Notes under the pieces: model-generated | Told to the model about the DNA's origin: nothing | Databases searched by the model: none | Seen by the model: only the letters and a program-made list of their open reading frames with translations | Shown: piece after piece, positions 11,911 to 23,554 of the stretch | Layout of the letters: each line of letters starts with the position of its first letter | How positions within the stretch are numbered: the first letter of the stretch is position 1 | From: Melieria omissa | Taxonomy: Eukaryota; Arthropoda; Insecta; Diptera; Ulidiidae | Direction of reading: 5' to 3' | DNA: 64,000 nt | Assembly: GCA_963971225.1 (NCBI GenBank) | Contig: OZ020269.1 | Span: forward strand, 3,782,001-3,846,000 | Translations under genes and position numbers: made by a program

Positions 11911-13407
11911 GGCTCACAACTAAGAAAATAAGTTAAATAAATCTGAAATCCGATTCTCCTCTATGCAAAACCGCTGGCAACTACTATATAATTTTAGGCC
12001 ACACACCTTTCTGAACTAATCGCATTGAGCTGGAGCTGAAGACTGAGCTGATTAACTAAACCAATTCGTTTTTGAAAACGCAACCGGTCTTTTATCTGCT
12101 GATACCGTATCTCATACGTGATTGCGGCCGTAGCCCTGCCGAAATTATTGGGCGTAGAATACCACCGCACCCCCCTCAATATCGAGCAACGAATATTGCT
12201 TGGGGTGAGCGCTTGGGAAAGTTTTTAATTTAAATTTGAATAGTTATTTATTGCAGAGCTCCATTATCGGATACATACTCAACTACATGTACATACGTAC
12301 CTACATACATACATATCTACTTACTATATATTGGCATTAATGGTGATTATTCTTGGCTTTTTATTTTCGTGGAAATGTTACCGTATTCGTATTCCAAATC
12401 TGATTGTGCGTAACTACTACTGTTGTAGTTTTTAGATTGAAAATAGTAGGAAGATGGCCGCCGAATCGTTTGAAAGCGTAACGTAAAAACTATTGCGTTT
12501 GTTTATGAGTTCACGGCTGTTTAATTTTTTTTAGCAGACACCCGAGCCAAGCTTAATTTAACCAACCAAGCTGACCCACTTTTCATTGCTACTAAGCATT
12601 TGTCGAATTCACACGAGACGATTCCAACACTTAAAAGTAATGCAAACATAATCGAGTCTAATCACTGCTAGAACTCTCTGCTCTCTTCCGATTCGCTCAA
12701 CGATTTCGCATAGCATTTTTGACGTCTTGTTTACAAATGTCGTTAGTGGAAATCAGCGATAGTGCGGGGAGTTTATCAAATCGATAATGATAGGCCGACT
12801 CTCGCGCGTATCAAAATATTTGCAACGCGAACCATTCAGTCTCGGTTTTGCTGCTGCCGAATAAAGCACAAACGACAAAAAACTAATGTGCACATAATTG
12901 ACTGAAAAATCAGAAACGTCGTAAATGAGTCGGAAATGGCATGTTCGAAATCCTTCTTGATCTGCACAATGGTTGTTCTTACGGAAATATCCGGAGTGAG
13001 TACAGGAGTGCTGAGGACAGCTGGCCACAACTGTGTGTGTGTTTTCACTGATCTAAGAGAGTTTGTAATTCGTTGAACTTTGCCGAAATAATTAAGCAAC
13101 TGCAGCGAAGAATGGTGGACGTGCTTGTGTTGTGCTTCGATACTGTGTTTTGAATGACGCAAATTCAAGTGAATTGAGTGAAGTCACAATACCACCACTG
13201 CAGGCCACTTTGAGCTACAAATTCTGAGGGCCAGAAAATATGTCAATCGATTATTCTGTCAAACCAGATATACACTTCATCATAGTTTACTGGCTAATAG
13301 ATTGGCCTGGTTTGACTGGTTGGCACATATCAGAGCACCGCTTGCTCGTCAATTCAATCACGCAAAAATAGTTAGGATCAGTTGTGATTAATCATTGTAC
13401 ATAAGTA
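11911..13407. other. intergenic DNA between T1 and the transposon nest
   Basis: This is the 5' flank of T1 on the minus strand. It holds a CATA/GTAC simple-sequence patch at about 12270-12320. Overlapping minus-strand frames near 12750-13170 show no domain and no splice logic. No gene is supported. Confidence 0.4.
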
Positions 13408-13485
13408 CAGTGGACGTCCAATATAACGAATCTTATGTTGTAACCCCAATTTGTTAAATCGAAAAATTCGTTAAATCGAACGAAA
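13408..13485 (+). mobile_element. orphan pogo/Tigger-like terminus
   Basis: The sequence from 13408 starts CAGTGGACGTCCAATATAAC, preceded by TA, and continues with CGTTAAATCGAACGAAA. Such CAGT starts followed by short CGxxAA-type motifs are typical of pogo/Tigger-type elements inserted at TA. I could not find the partner inverted end in the window, so only one end is called. Confidence 0.4.
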
Positions 13486-13546
13486 TTTTATTTTTTTTTT
13501 AAATCATCGTACTTAAAGAAATAAGTCTCACATATTTAGTTTTTAA

Positions 13547-14308
13547 CCTTCTACCTGTCCCTTGGGGCCTATTTGACCCCAAGCGGAATTAAAAAACGGT
13601 TGAGCTGTCGTCTACTTCTGTAATTTAGTGTTAATCGCGCTTACAACCCAATAACAAATCGGGAAAAACACTTTTCGGAGCTTTCCCCTTTTCTTTTGTG
13701 ATTTATGTGTAACTTTTCTTCATGTTTTGTCAGTAAATTATACAGTAGCGACTCGGTAAAATCAACCCTCGATTTGCGCAACTCCTCGATTATCCCAACC
13801 ACCGAATTTTATACATTATAGACTCAGTAAAAGCAACTGCTGCCGAAAAAACCTCAATAATCGCAACTTTTTCTTCGTCTTATTTTCTTTTTGTGGAGTA
13901 GAGTGTCAGTCCCGTTTCTCTCTCTAGTTTCTTTAAATCAGTAAACTAAATTGTTATCAAACTGTTTTGTTAATTAAAGCCTTTTTAAGAAATGTTTGGA
14001 GTTCTTGTTTCTGTTTGATTTTTCTTAAATACAATGAATGTGATTAGTTTAAGTTCTTTTTTTTTTGTAATACAACAAAATATGAATAAAATAATAATGA
14101 ATTCTAATGAAACCCTTATAAAACTTTGTGAAATTTGCAAATTTTCATACAAAAATTTAGACTCGATAATTGCAACAAACTCGGTAGTTGCAACTGCCCC
14201 TGTCATTAATCGGTTGCTACCGAGTCGCTACTGTATAACCGTTTAATTGGGGTCATGATGACCCCAAAGGACATCGATCGCAATTTTGAGCAAAGGACAG
14301 ACAAAAGG
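13547..14308. mobile_element. TTAA-flanked (piggyBac-type) MITE, interrupted
   Basis: The element is bracketed by TTAA at 13543-13546 and 14309-14312. Its ends are imperfect inverted repeats: CCTTCTACCTGTCC on the left and, inverted, CCTTTTGTCTGTCC on the right. Subterminal palindromes CTTGGGG...CCCCAAG (from 13561) and GGGGTCATGATGACCCC (from 14249) mark each side. A 492-bp pogo-like MITE sits inside it. Without that insertion the element would be about 0.27 kb and has no transposase, so it moved with help from a piggyBac-type source. Confidence 0.65.
13743..14234. mobile_element. pogo-like MITE, copy 1
   Basis: The ends are inverted repeats, CAGTAGCGACTCGGTA, flanked by TA on both sides (13741-13742 and 14235-14236), the target duplication of pogo/mariner-type transposons. 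Repeated blocks of the form GATT(A/T)NCGCAAC lie just inside each end. The interior is AT-rich with no transposase. A second, very similar copy is at 30663-31160. Relative to copy 2, this copy lacks TTT near the right end (GTTGCTACCGAG). It lies inside the TTAA-flanked element. Confidence 0.85.
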
Positions 14309-14312
14309 TTAA

Positions 14313-14990
14313 ACAAATATCTTGTTTTATTCCAGCATTTTTAAAATACAAAAAAGTGAAAAAGTTTTCGATGCGCGATTGACTCTTTACCGCAAGTAAA
14401 CTTTTCTGTTTGGCAATTACTCGAAATATGAAATGCAATTTACACTTGATTTCAATATAAATGCTTCCAAGAACTTTGAGTTTAATGGGTTTTTGTGATG
14501 TGGAATTATCCCTACTCAGCCCTCGGCTACTCTACTCATTCCTTCGGTGGTAGTGACAAGTTGCTTATAGAACAATCTGGCAACGCGCCCACTGAACCGT
14601 AGATATCCACCAACCAATTCTAGCACCACAAGCGCCAACCGCTCGCCGCGGATCTTGTTAGAGTGTGCGGCTTGCGTGTGTGTGCGTTAAGGTCTCCCAC
14701 ACTCCAACCAGATTTGACGTCGCTCTGTTTACACATGTCCCGCAATAGTAATCAATGACAACAGTGGCCGACGTTCGCCTTATCAGCGCGATATGATAAC
14801 CCACGAATGTCGACTTAAGCTGGGCGGAAAAAGTGCTGGTGAGTTCAGTGCTTCCACATTTTGGTTTTGCACTCATTTTCCCGCTTTAGTCGTTCGCTAG
14901 GCGCTGCAGTCGGTGGCGGGCGCATTCACACCAAACACTTCGAACCCTTTGGCATATCGAGTTCAACGCTATCTCAGATCACTTGTGGAA
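14313..14990. other. 5' flank of tetraspanin T2
   Basis: This stretch holds no gene. A TTCAGTGC initiator-like motif occurs at about 14844-14851, within 150 bp of the T2 start codon, and would be a reasonable transcription start, although I cannot confirm it. Confidence 0.35.
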
Positions 14991-16399
14991 ATGTCGTGCG
15001 CAACGTCCACACTGAAATTCACGGCGTTCGTTATGAACATACTTTGTTGTGTGAGTAGACGCGTTCCGTCGGTGCACGACACATAAAAGCCGCGAAATAA
15101 TACCGGGATTAAGTTGTTGCTGTGATCATTCTGCGATCGAGTAGAAAATCGTACCAAGAATGTGGTCGTTGCTTTGCTAACCGCGAAAAATTGCACTAAT
15201 TTTTTAGGTTGCAGCAAAAATAAACACACAACAGTCCAACTTCTATATCACTGCAAAACCTATGTATATCAGCAAACGATAAGTAATCAGACCAACTACA
15301 AACTTTTTTCGTGCAGCATTGAGTGGATTTTGTGACTTTTATCACGAATTCTATTATTGTTGAACACAAGATGTTTGTGAAATAAATATATATGCGAAAA
15401 ACCTCCAGAAACGAGAATATAAGTTCATAAGTCAAGTATCATATTATGTCGACTTGCTTTAACCAAATAGGTGGAGTCATGATCTAAGAATAGATAAAGT
15501 CAGTTGCGATCTATTTGTAAAAACACACCAAGTGCGGGCTAGGTTCGCAAAAAAGTTTCATGTCTCTTTATGTTTTGAATCTTATTTACTTAAGTAATGT
15601 TCAACTTGCAGATTTTCGGTGCACTAATGCTCTCTGCTAGTGCATACGCACTGGTGAACTTCAACAACAGCGACGCCATTCGAATACCCTGCATTGTGGG
15701 CGTGGTGCTGGGAGGACTGCTCTTCACCGCCACCATCGTCGGCTGTTGCGGCACAATACGCGAATCTCATCGCACCATCTGCGCGGTGAGTGCAGCTGGT
15801 GCTGATCAGTTGCAACTGAACATAAATTTGATTTGTTTGCATTGCCAGTACGCCATTTTCCTGCTGCTGTTGCTGTGCGCCCAGATCGCTGCGATCTTCC
15901 TCCTGTCGGTGGACTTTAAGAAACTGGCCGTGGAAACGATAAACAACGTCTGGACGCGTCAACTGAGCGACGATGTTATGGCCTCGTATGAAATCAATGT
16001 GCGTTGCCAATTTAAAGTACTTTCTTCTTCTTCACTTCCTTTAATTTTGTTTTTCATAGTACGAGTGCTGCGGCAAAAATGGGCCCAATGACTACATCGA
16101 CAATGGTCTAATTTTGCCCTCCAGCTGTTACCTGAATCAGAAGCCTTCCATAGCCAATGACTTATACACCGACGGCTGCATCGCCAAGCTGACTGACGCG
16201 TTCGCGAAAAGCGCGCGCATCGAGGTGATCAGTGATTGGTCTTTGGTGGGCGTCGAGGTGAGTGCGCTGTGATTGATTGCAACATTCAAACCGACACTTG
16301 CTAATGTTTGCCCGCCACTTACAGGGTGCTACCATCCTGGTAGCTTGCTTTCTGGGCATCAGCTTCAAGAATTTGGAGCGAAGAAAGCTGTATCGCTAA
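14991..16399 (+). CDS. tetraspanin T2
   Basis: Five exons give 218 residues: 14991-15050, 15612-15785, 15849-15998, 16060-16257 and 16325-16399. All junctions are phase 0 GT-AG. The start is MSCATST with Cys3 a possible palmitoylation site. TM2 ends VGCCGTIRES, TM3 opens exon 3 (YAIFLLLLLC), and the large loop carries CCG at 131-133 followed by Cys151 and Cys168, the minimal four-Cys pattern. Exon 5 encodes TM4 and the tail NLERRKLYR. A polyadenylation signal AATAAA lies at 16553-16558. This is the first plus-strand tetraspanin and stands just before the GalNAc-transferase, also on the plus strand. Family role: lateral organisation of membrane proteins in plasma membrane or endosomes. Confidence 0.93.
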
Positions 16400-16552
16400 G
16401 TGCGCCAACTGCGAAGCGGAAAATTGGATTCGCATTTCGAATGCTGTCAGTATTAATTGTGCCTTAAAGGCCCAGTGGCATTCGACATGCTAGGAGCGGA
16501 ATTAACTTTAATTTGTTCGACTGAGAATGTTAAACATTTGTCAAACATATCA

Positions 16553-16558
16553 AATAAA
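16553..16558 (+). promoter_or_regulatory. polyadenylation signal of T2
   Basis: This is the canonical hexamer AATAAA, about 155 nt after the T2 stop codon, on the sense strand. No competing hexamer lies closer. Confidence 0.6.
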
Positions 16559-17465
16559 TGTTATGATTAATTTAAATTCGCTGCATATTCATGAGATAAA
16601 AGACAATTTGATTTTTTAATACATTGTTAGCAGTTTGTTTCCCAACAACAACAATCGGTTAAAATTGTATGCTCTTAAATATGACATATTTCTATTAAAT
16701 GTGCAGCCCAAAAGTATGTAACACGTTTAAACCATAAAAAGGTTTTCTTCCTGCTTACTGAACACAGCTCCATAGATGAATGACCTCTGTCTGCAGTGCA
16801 GTGTTGCATTCAGCTTAATCTCGCCAAATATTTCCACTACAAACCATAAGCAACCAGCAATGCAACAAACAAAACAAAGCTTTCTGCCACAATTCGTCAA
16901 CTACTCCAAACATTAGTCAATTCAAATTAACAAAACATAGAACAGATTTCTGCTCAAAAAACAAAAGCTTTATAAAGTAAAAATGACCATTATGAGCTGC
17001 CCAACGTAGCCCACATCAAGCACATCAAGTGCCATTTTGACTAAATCAAAAGAAAAACGTTTCATTAGCTGTGGTGCTCCCACTATCTGTGGAAATTGCC
17101 TTCGTGTGCACTTTTTGGAGTCGCGTTTGTTTGACTCACGGAATTTGTGTTTTGCAACGCCCGCATGCAACCCTGCGTTACTTCGTCAACTGTTTACGTT
17201 TGCACAAGACAAGCTCCGCGAATTGAGTTGTTTTTCTTTTGCTTTGCCTTTTGGGTTTAGCCAAAATACTTTATAAACAAAACGCAACAAACATGAAGTA
17301 AACACTTGTTTGCTGTCGCGCAACACACAATCACCGCCAAACAAAACAAACGCACGCCAGCTGCCTTCTTAAACAAAATTCACGCATTTGTCGTCGAAGT
17401 CGGTGCGCCGTTGCCGCTGTGGCACATCTAAATTCCAACAAGACAGATAATTAGCAGATTTAATT
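16559..17465. other. intergenic region between T2 and the GalNAc-transferase
   Basis: This AT-rich stretch contains no gene. TATAAA-like words occur at about 16971 (TATAAAG) and 17271 (TATAAAC); the second is about 195 bp upstream of the transferase ATG and could belong to its promoter. Confidence 0.35.
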
Positions 17466-20261
17466 ATGGGACTGAAATTCCAACAATTGAAGAAGCTCTG
17501 GCTGCTATATCTGTTCCTGCTCTTCTTCGCCTTCTTTATGTTTGCTTTAAGCATAAATCTGTACGTGTCGAGCATACAAGGCTACGATCAGGATCGCCGG
17601 TAAGTAGTCCCGCTGCTCCTGGAGCAGTTGTGTATAAATATAAGCATATGTGTGAGTGTGTGTTTGTGTCAGATGTCGTAATTGGCGCCTCGTAGTAGCC
17701 GTTGGGTGTTGTGTGTTGGTTGCTACAATGCGCGCGGCCCTCACAGTTGAGCGCCTCCGCTCATCTATTAAATTCCGTTTAGCATTTTCATGTAAATTTT
17801 TATTACTCTACTTTTGGTGTTTGGCTGTTGGCCATCGCAGCCATCCGAAGCCGCCGCCGCGACGACGCTCCCTCTGGCAAGCGAAGAACATTGTAGCGCA
17901 CTATATCGGCAAAGGTGATATCTTCGGCAACATGACTGCAGGTATTTAACGCCGAAACACACGAAACTTATTGCTTTGTCTTTCTTGTTGCTGCGGTTGT
18001 TGCTTTGTGCAATAGCAAGCGAGTTTTATCTATTTACGTGGGCTTCCACCGTCTTCTATTGTAGACGATTACAACATCAACCAGTTCAATCCCATCGAAG
18101 GCGAGGGCGCTGATGGACGGCCGGTCGCAATACCTGCGCGCGACAGTTTCCGCATGCAGCGCTTTTTCAGATTGAATAGCTTCAACATTCTGGCCAGTGA
18201 CCGCGTACCCTTGAATCGCACACTCAAAGATTACAGAATACGAGAGTAAGTACGGCCGCTGGCAGTGCACAAGTGTGCAGTGAATCGGCTCGACCCTGAC
18301 TATGTGACTAAGCATAAAACACGACTGAATTAATGACTTTTGCAGGTGTCGTGACAAACGATATGTCATGAACGAGATGCCCACCACTTCGGTGATTATC
18401 GTTTTTCACAACGAGGCCTGGTCGGTGCTGCTGCGCACAATCACCAGCGTTATCAACCGATCACCACGGAAGTTACTCAAAGAGATTCTGCTCATTGATG
18501 ATGCCAGCGACAGGTGTATGTATAATTATGCCATATAAGAAGTAATGCAAGCACATAAATAAACGTTAAGCCTTGCATTAGTTTCGGCAAGATTTACAAT
18601 TTCACAATTTCAACAATATTACATCAAACAATTATTTTTTTTAATTTGAATTTAAGAAACTTTGCAATTTGTACATCATTTACAATTCGTTTCAATGTTG
18701 ACTCAATTTCAGCTTATCTTAAGAAGCAGTTGGAGCACTACATCAAAGTTTTGTCCGTTCCGACGCGTTTGTTGCGCATCCAAAAGCGCAGCGGGCTGGT
18801 GCAGGCGCGCTTGCTGGGCGCCGAACATGCCAAGGGCGATGTGCTGACGTTCCTCGATGCGCACTGCGAGTGCACCCGTGGATGGCTGGAGCCGCTTTTA
18901 GAGCGAATCAAAGAGTCGCGCACGAGTGTCGTCTGTCCCGTCATCGACATCATTTCCGATGACAATTTCAGCTACACGAAGACATTCGAAAATCACTGGG
19001 GCGCATTCAACTGGCAGTTGAGCTTCCGTTGGTTCGGTACCAAACGCAGCGTAACGCCATCCAATGTTGACCCAGCCAAGACGGTAGCCTCGCCCGGCAT
19101 GGCTGGAGGACTGTTTGCTATTGATAAGAAATACTTCTATGAAATAGGCGCCTACGACAAGGAGATGAAGGTGCACACGCGTGTAACACATGCTCATTTT
19201 TTTACAACATTTAAACTCTTGTGAAACTTTCAGATTTGGGGCGGCGAGAATGTGGAAATGTCGTTCCGCATCTGGCAGTGTGGTGGACGCGTTGAGATCA
19301 GTCCCTGTTCGCATGTGGGCCACATTTTTCGCAGCAACACACCGTACACCTTCCCTGGTGGCATGAGCGAAGTGCTGGGCAATAATTTGGCGCGCGCCGC
19401 TATGGTCTGGATGGACGACTGGCAATACTTCGTGCTGCTCTACACATCCGGCTTGTCGCTTGAGACGCGCGATAAGGTTGATGTTTCGGACCGCCTGGCT
19501 TTGCGCGAAAAATTGAAATGTAAACCTTTCTCTTGGTACCTGGAGAACATATGGCCGGAGCATTTCTTTCCAGCCCCTGATCGCTTCTTTGGCAAAATCA
19601 TCTGGCTCGATGGGGAGACTGAGTGCGCGCAAGCGTACAGCACGCACATGAAGAACATACCTGGCAGGTTGATGTCGCGCGAGTGGCCGCGCATTTTCCG
19701 TGAGATCGACAACAACGCGGAACAGCTTATGACGCTGATCGACTTGGACCGCGACAAATGCCTGCGACCGGCAAATGACGATGTGCCGCGCACGTCGCTG
19801 CAGCCAGTCACTGTCGGCGACTGTAACGTGCACAGTAAATCAATGGATATGTTTGTCATAACACCGAGGGGACAGATTATGACCAACGACAACGTGTGCT
19901 TGACGTACAGCAAGCCCCGGCAAGGAGTCATACAGCAGCTGAAGAGCCGCAATACCACTACGTCAAATGTGCAGCTGCTGCAGTGCATGGACGATCAGCG
20001 CCAGTATTGGAACTATGATATGGATGTGGGTGTTAAAGGCCTTGGGCTTGGTTTATTTGGTATCATAAGAAATAATTCATTTGCTGAATTTTCTTGCAGA
20101 CACAACAAATCTCGCATCGCGAAACGAAGCTCTGTCTCACACTCAAGGCATCGAAATCAATGCGCACGCAGAAAGTGGAAAAAATAATCGTTGCCATCGA
20201 ATGCGACTTCAAGGACATAACACAGAAGTGGGGACTCATACCACTGCCATGGAGAATCTAA
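17466..20261 (+). CDS. Pgant1: polypeptide N-acetylgalactosaminyltransferase (Pgant1-like)
   Basis: Seven exons give 665 residues: 17466-17599, 17841-17941, 18065-18245, 18346-18515, 18713-19170, 19234-20025 and 20100-20261. The fourth donor is placed at GTATGT (18516), because that restores SDRSYLKK. It is a type II Golgi enzyme that transfers GalNAc from UDP-GalNAc to Ser/Thr, starting mucin-type O-glycans. Residues about 12-34 form the signal anchor and a stem follows. The GT-A catalytic domain has FLDAHCEC, where Asp244 and His246 form the metal-binding DxH, and the GalNAc-T motif with WGGEN at 350-354. A ricin-type lectin domain fills about 520-665 and ends [11 protein letters not shown]. 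The N-terminus [16 protein letters not shown] matches what I remember of Drosophila Pgant1. AATAAA is at 20651-20656. It is flanked by unrelated tetraspanins, so the neighbourhood says little about function. Confidence 0.92.
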
Positions 20262-21009
20262 TAGAAACGCTCACAGTACAGCCACAAACACACACACACG
20301 CGCACACATAATTGAAGGCCAATCGAACAAGCTCGAGATTGAAACCGACACCAGCGAAGTCTACTTGTGATATTTTTATTTGAAATCGAAAACGAAAGAC
20401 AACTTTATGTTCGTCCACGATTACCCACGGTGATCACCAATCGCTATACTCTTTTTCTATATTTATACATATGTAACTAAAGTACTGTGTAATTTATTTA
20501 TTTAAAACTTATGTGTTCTACACACACAACCACCTGATGTAATTTTTACTAAACGCTCCAACCGCTAACACGTTAGAAAATTGACGACTAACACTTGCGC
20601 GACTAACCGCTGTTGCTGTTGATTGATCCCTACACCTACTAGTGAAATTGAATAAATTTTCTTGCAAAACTTGAACAAACTTTGAAAGTAGCATTGGTCT
20701 ATTTGTGCACTTGCGGGCTCAGCGCAAGCAAGAGATGTTAAAAAAGTTGAAAAATGCAGAGTACAACGCGGACGATGGCAAAGGCCATCTCCTCAAATCG
20801 AATGGGAGTGAAGCATGAAATGAGATGAAGGCGCAACGCCTTGTTGAGTATTATCAGCAAAAGTTCATTAACACGTGGCGTTCGCATTGCGAAAGAAAAC
20901 AAAAACATTAACTCGATGCAGATCGATGCCATCAGTAGTCGATCTGCAGCGCCAAGCGGCATCATTTGCAAGTCGTTCATTGGAGGGAGGAGGCAGCGCA
21001 AAATCCACA
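20262..21009. other. 3' UTR of Pgant1-like gene and promoter region of T3
   Basis: The first 0.4 kb is probably the transferase 3' UTR, with a CA-rich simple repeat at about 20278-20310. The rest is the short upstream region of T3. No further gene is seen. Confidence 0.4.
20651..20656 (+). promoter_or_regulatory. polyadenylation signal of the GalNAc-transferase
   Basis: AATAAA lies 390 nt past the stop codon and about 355 nt before the next plus-strand gene, which gives a 0.4-kb 3' UTR. Confidence 0.6.
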
Positions 21010-22003
21010 ATGAGCGTAGTATTTTCCGCAGTCAAGTATTTTGTGTGTGCGTTCAATCTCTTCTGTTTGGTACGTAGACGCTAATTAAAGTTGCGCCAAA
21101 GTATTAGATCGGTAAACACATGTTCCGCTTTCACTAGGTGCTGGGGATTTGCATCGTTTGTCTGTGCACGCTCGGCCTGGAGTGCGCCACACCCAACAGC
21201 GAGGAGCACACTTACTACGTTGTCGGCATAATTCTGGGCAGCTTCATTTGCCTGGCCACCCTATTCGGCTGCTATGGCGTGGCGTGCGAGTCCCTGGGCG
21301 TCAATACAATTGTGAGTGAAATTTATCCAAAGCGCAAATCCGTTCGACTGACAGCTCTGCGCTCCACACAGTACGCCTTCTTCATGCTGATGCTACTCGT
21401 GGTGCAGTTGATGCATATGCAAGTGTACAAGCAGCGCTCCTTCTACGATAGCGCCCTCGAGCACCTGGAGAACGCCTGGAATTCGGTGGACGCCAAACCC
21501 ACGCCAATGTTGATCATAGAGCGACGCGTAAGTGTTTCAAGGTCGTTCACACATTAATTGTAACCAGAATCAATTTTGGAGTCGTTTCGCATTGCAGTAT
21601 CACTGCTGTGGCCTGTACGATTCGCGCGATTACAGCTACAAGAAGCTGCCGATACCCGCCAACTGTTATCGTCGCAGAGACCCCGCGAGGCCGGTCCACT
21701 TGTACACCGTGGGCTGTGTGGACGCGCTGCAGGCCGCTTATCAACTGGCCATGCAGCGCGAAAGCTACTTCAACTGGGCGCTGCTCATCGCCGAGGTAGC
21801 GAAACGCATCTCAAAGACATAAATGCCAGTTTAATGTTCGAATTTGTGTATATTTACAGTGCGTCGTCTTCACTTACTCGAGCATTTTGAGTGCGCTTCT
21901 GTGCAGACAGTACCGTCGTCGTGGAGCCTACGAGCAGCATGTGGCGGGCTACGTGGAACAGCCACGCTTCAATCACGTCAACTCGCTCTACCAAAGTGCC
22001 TAA
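21010..22003 (+). CDS. tetraspanin T3, with extended C-terminal tail
   Basis: Five exons give 243 residues: 21010-21069, 21138-21311, 21372-21527, 21598-21795 and 21860-22003. It is the most compact gene here, with four introns of 60-70 bp. The TM2 motif is altered to FGCYGVACES. The large loop has CCG at 133-135, Cys153 and Cys170. The N-terminus MSVVFSAVKY lacks the usual early Cys. Exon 5 is twice the normal size (144 versus 72-87 nt): after TM4 (197-210) comes a tail of about 33 residues with four Tyr and a basic RQYRRRG start, where other members have about ten residues. Such tails often bind adaptors or sorting machinery. No known motif is exact here. It converges with T4, which lies about 400 bp downstream on the other strand. 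Confidence 0.93.
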
Positions 22004-22399
22004 AGCACACTGCAATTATCTTGGAAGCATGACCGCGTCCAAGATCCATAATTATATTCACTATTCTACAATAGATATCCAGATTGGAAACATTAATTAA
22101 CGATAATGCGCATATGTTTCTTAAAATTAAAGTGTCTAATTCATAGATTAGGACCATTTTAAAAATAGTTAGAGTTACGTGGAGCAATAAGCTAATTTCT
22201 CCTTATCTTATAATAATGGCAGCAAATTACACGTTTTGGTAGAAATTTATAAAAGTCAAGAGTTGAAATACATAAAATCATTTTGGCAACTTCCACCATC
22301 TTTCATCTAAATCACTAACTTTCATATAAATCCGAATGTAAATGATTTAAATTTATGCTCATTTCACACAAATACATGTGACTGAGTAATATAAAATGC
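22004..22399. other. convergent 3' region between T3 and T4
   Basis: This 396-bp AT-rich stretch is shared by the 3' ends of T3 (plus) and T4 (minus). An ATTAAA-type signal for T3 is near 22124. No gene is present. Confidence 0.4.
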
Positions 22400-23554
22400 C
22401 TAAATGATGTCGTATCCTATATTCCGATGAAATATTACGGCCAATAAGCAGGCCAGCGCCAGAGCACATATCTGAAAAATCGACAATAAACGTTAGCGCG
22501 CTGTCATTTTGTATGTCATTTGTAGAAGGTGTTTGTACCTGAACTACAGTTAGAATTGTGCTGATTATTCGCAGTCCGCTGGCACCGCGACAGGCAGCAA
22601 ACTTCACCTTCTCCAGGCAGCCATCGCTGTAGTAAACCACCGATCCGCTGCTGTAATCGCAGCAGCTAGCCGGCACTGCCAGTCCTGCCGTCGCGTAATC
22701 CTTGTAGTCGTCTAGGCCGCAGCATTTGAACTAATTTGCATGGAGGATGGGACGATTCAACACATCGTTTTTAGCGTCGGTTCTTTGCCATTAACTCACC
22801 TCTTTTTCGATTGTGGCCATGGGGCCAATTCGTTTAAGTTCCTCAGTCCACAGCACTTTTACCTCTTCCACGGCCTCATTGACAACGTTGCGTGTGTGGT
22901 AGTGCATCGTGATGCACAATTGAGCGACAAGCACTACGGACAGTAGTGCGGCGTACTGTATAAATGATAAACGCCCACACATTAATTGGCCAGTCATAAC
23001 ATGTACGGAGTTGTGACAATAAGGCAAATATTTATTTTGGACAATTTCCATTGCAACATCTTCGCGCGGCTGCCATTGCCCACAGCCATCCGCAATTCAG
23101 TGGTGGTATTTATTGCTCTGTCGCTGTTTAGGAATCATAATTTGTAGTACGAGCTCGACTTTCACGCAAGCGACTGACGAACTAACTCCTTTGTGCAGCC
23201 AATCGAGGATTCGAAAGCGTTGGGAATTGGCAGAGATTGATTCATGCACGGAGGGATTTTGATACTTACGCACCACATAAGCCGCATCGACTCCGGCTTG
23301 AGTGCACGCGAACCCAGCAGCGCCACAAGAAATGTTGCTAGTCCCAGCACAAAGCCCAGAATGCAGCTGAGCAAGTGAGCACTGTGTATGGAGGCCATGA
23401 AGATGGCACATATTAGTGCAGTCACCAAGCCAGTAATCTTTAATGACTCGTTATGAAAGGACATCCCAAAATACGAATATACATACATACATACCATACA
23501 AAGTGCGTTGAACAGCCAAAAAGAGTGTCTGCACGCGGTTTTCGCACAATTCAT
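22400..23554 (-). CDS. tetraspanin T4 (divergent)
   Basis: Five exons give 215 residues: 23554-23495, 23437-23270, 22955-22800, 22730-22539 and 22471-22400. All are phase 0. The start is MNCAKTACRH. It departs from the family at the end of TM2, which reads LGSRALKPES instead of GCCG..RES. The loop remains canonical at FKCCG and has an unusual ASCCDYSSGS plus DGC and an extra Cys (AACRG), so its disulfides may differ. Exon 4 is 192 nt, two codons short. Exon 2 follows a weak acceptor (CATTAAAG) after a 57-bp intron; I kept it because it gives the standard 56-codon exon and restores TM1. The gene is convergent with T3 and is followed upstream by T5 on the same strand. Confidence 0.87.

Noticed and set aside
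18898..19833. 311-codon minus-strand frame
   Set aside because: It is antisense to exons 5 and 6 of the GalNAc-transferase, whose domains and splice sites are unambiguous; long antisense frames are common opposite GC-rich coding exons.
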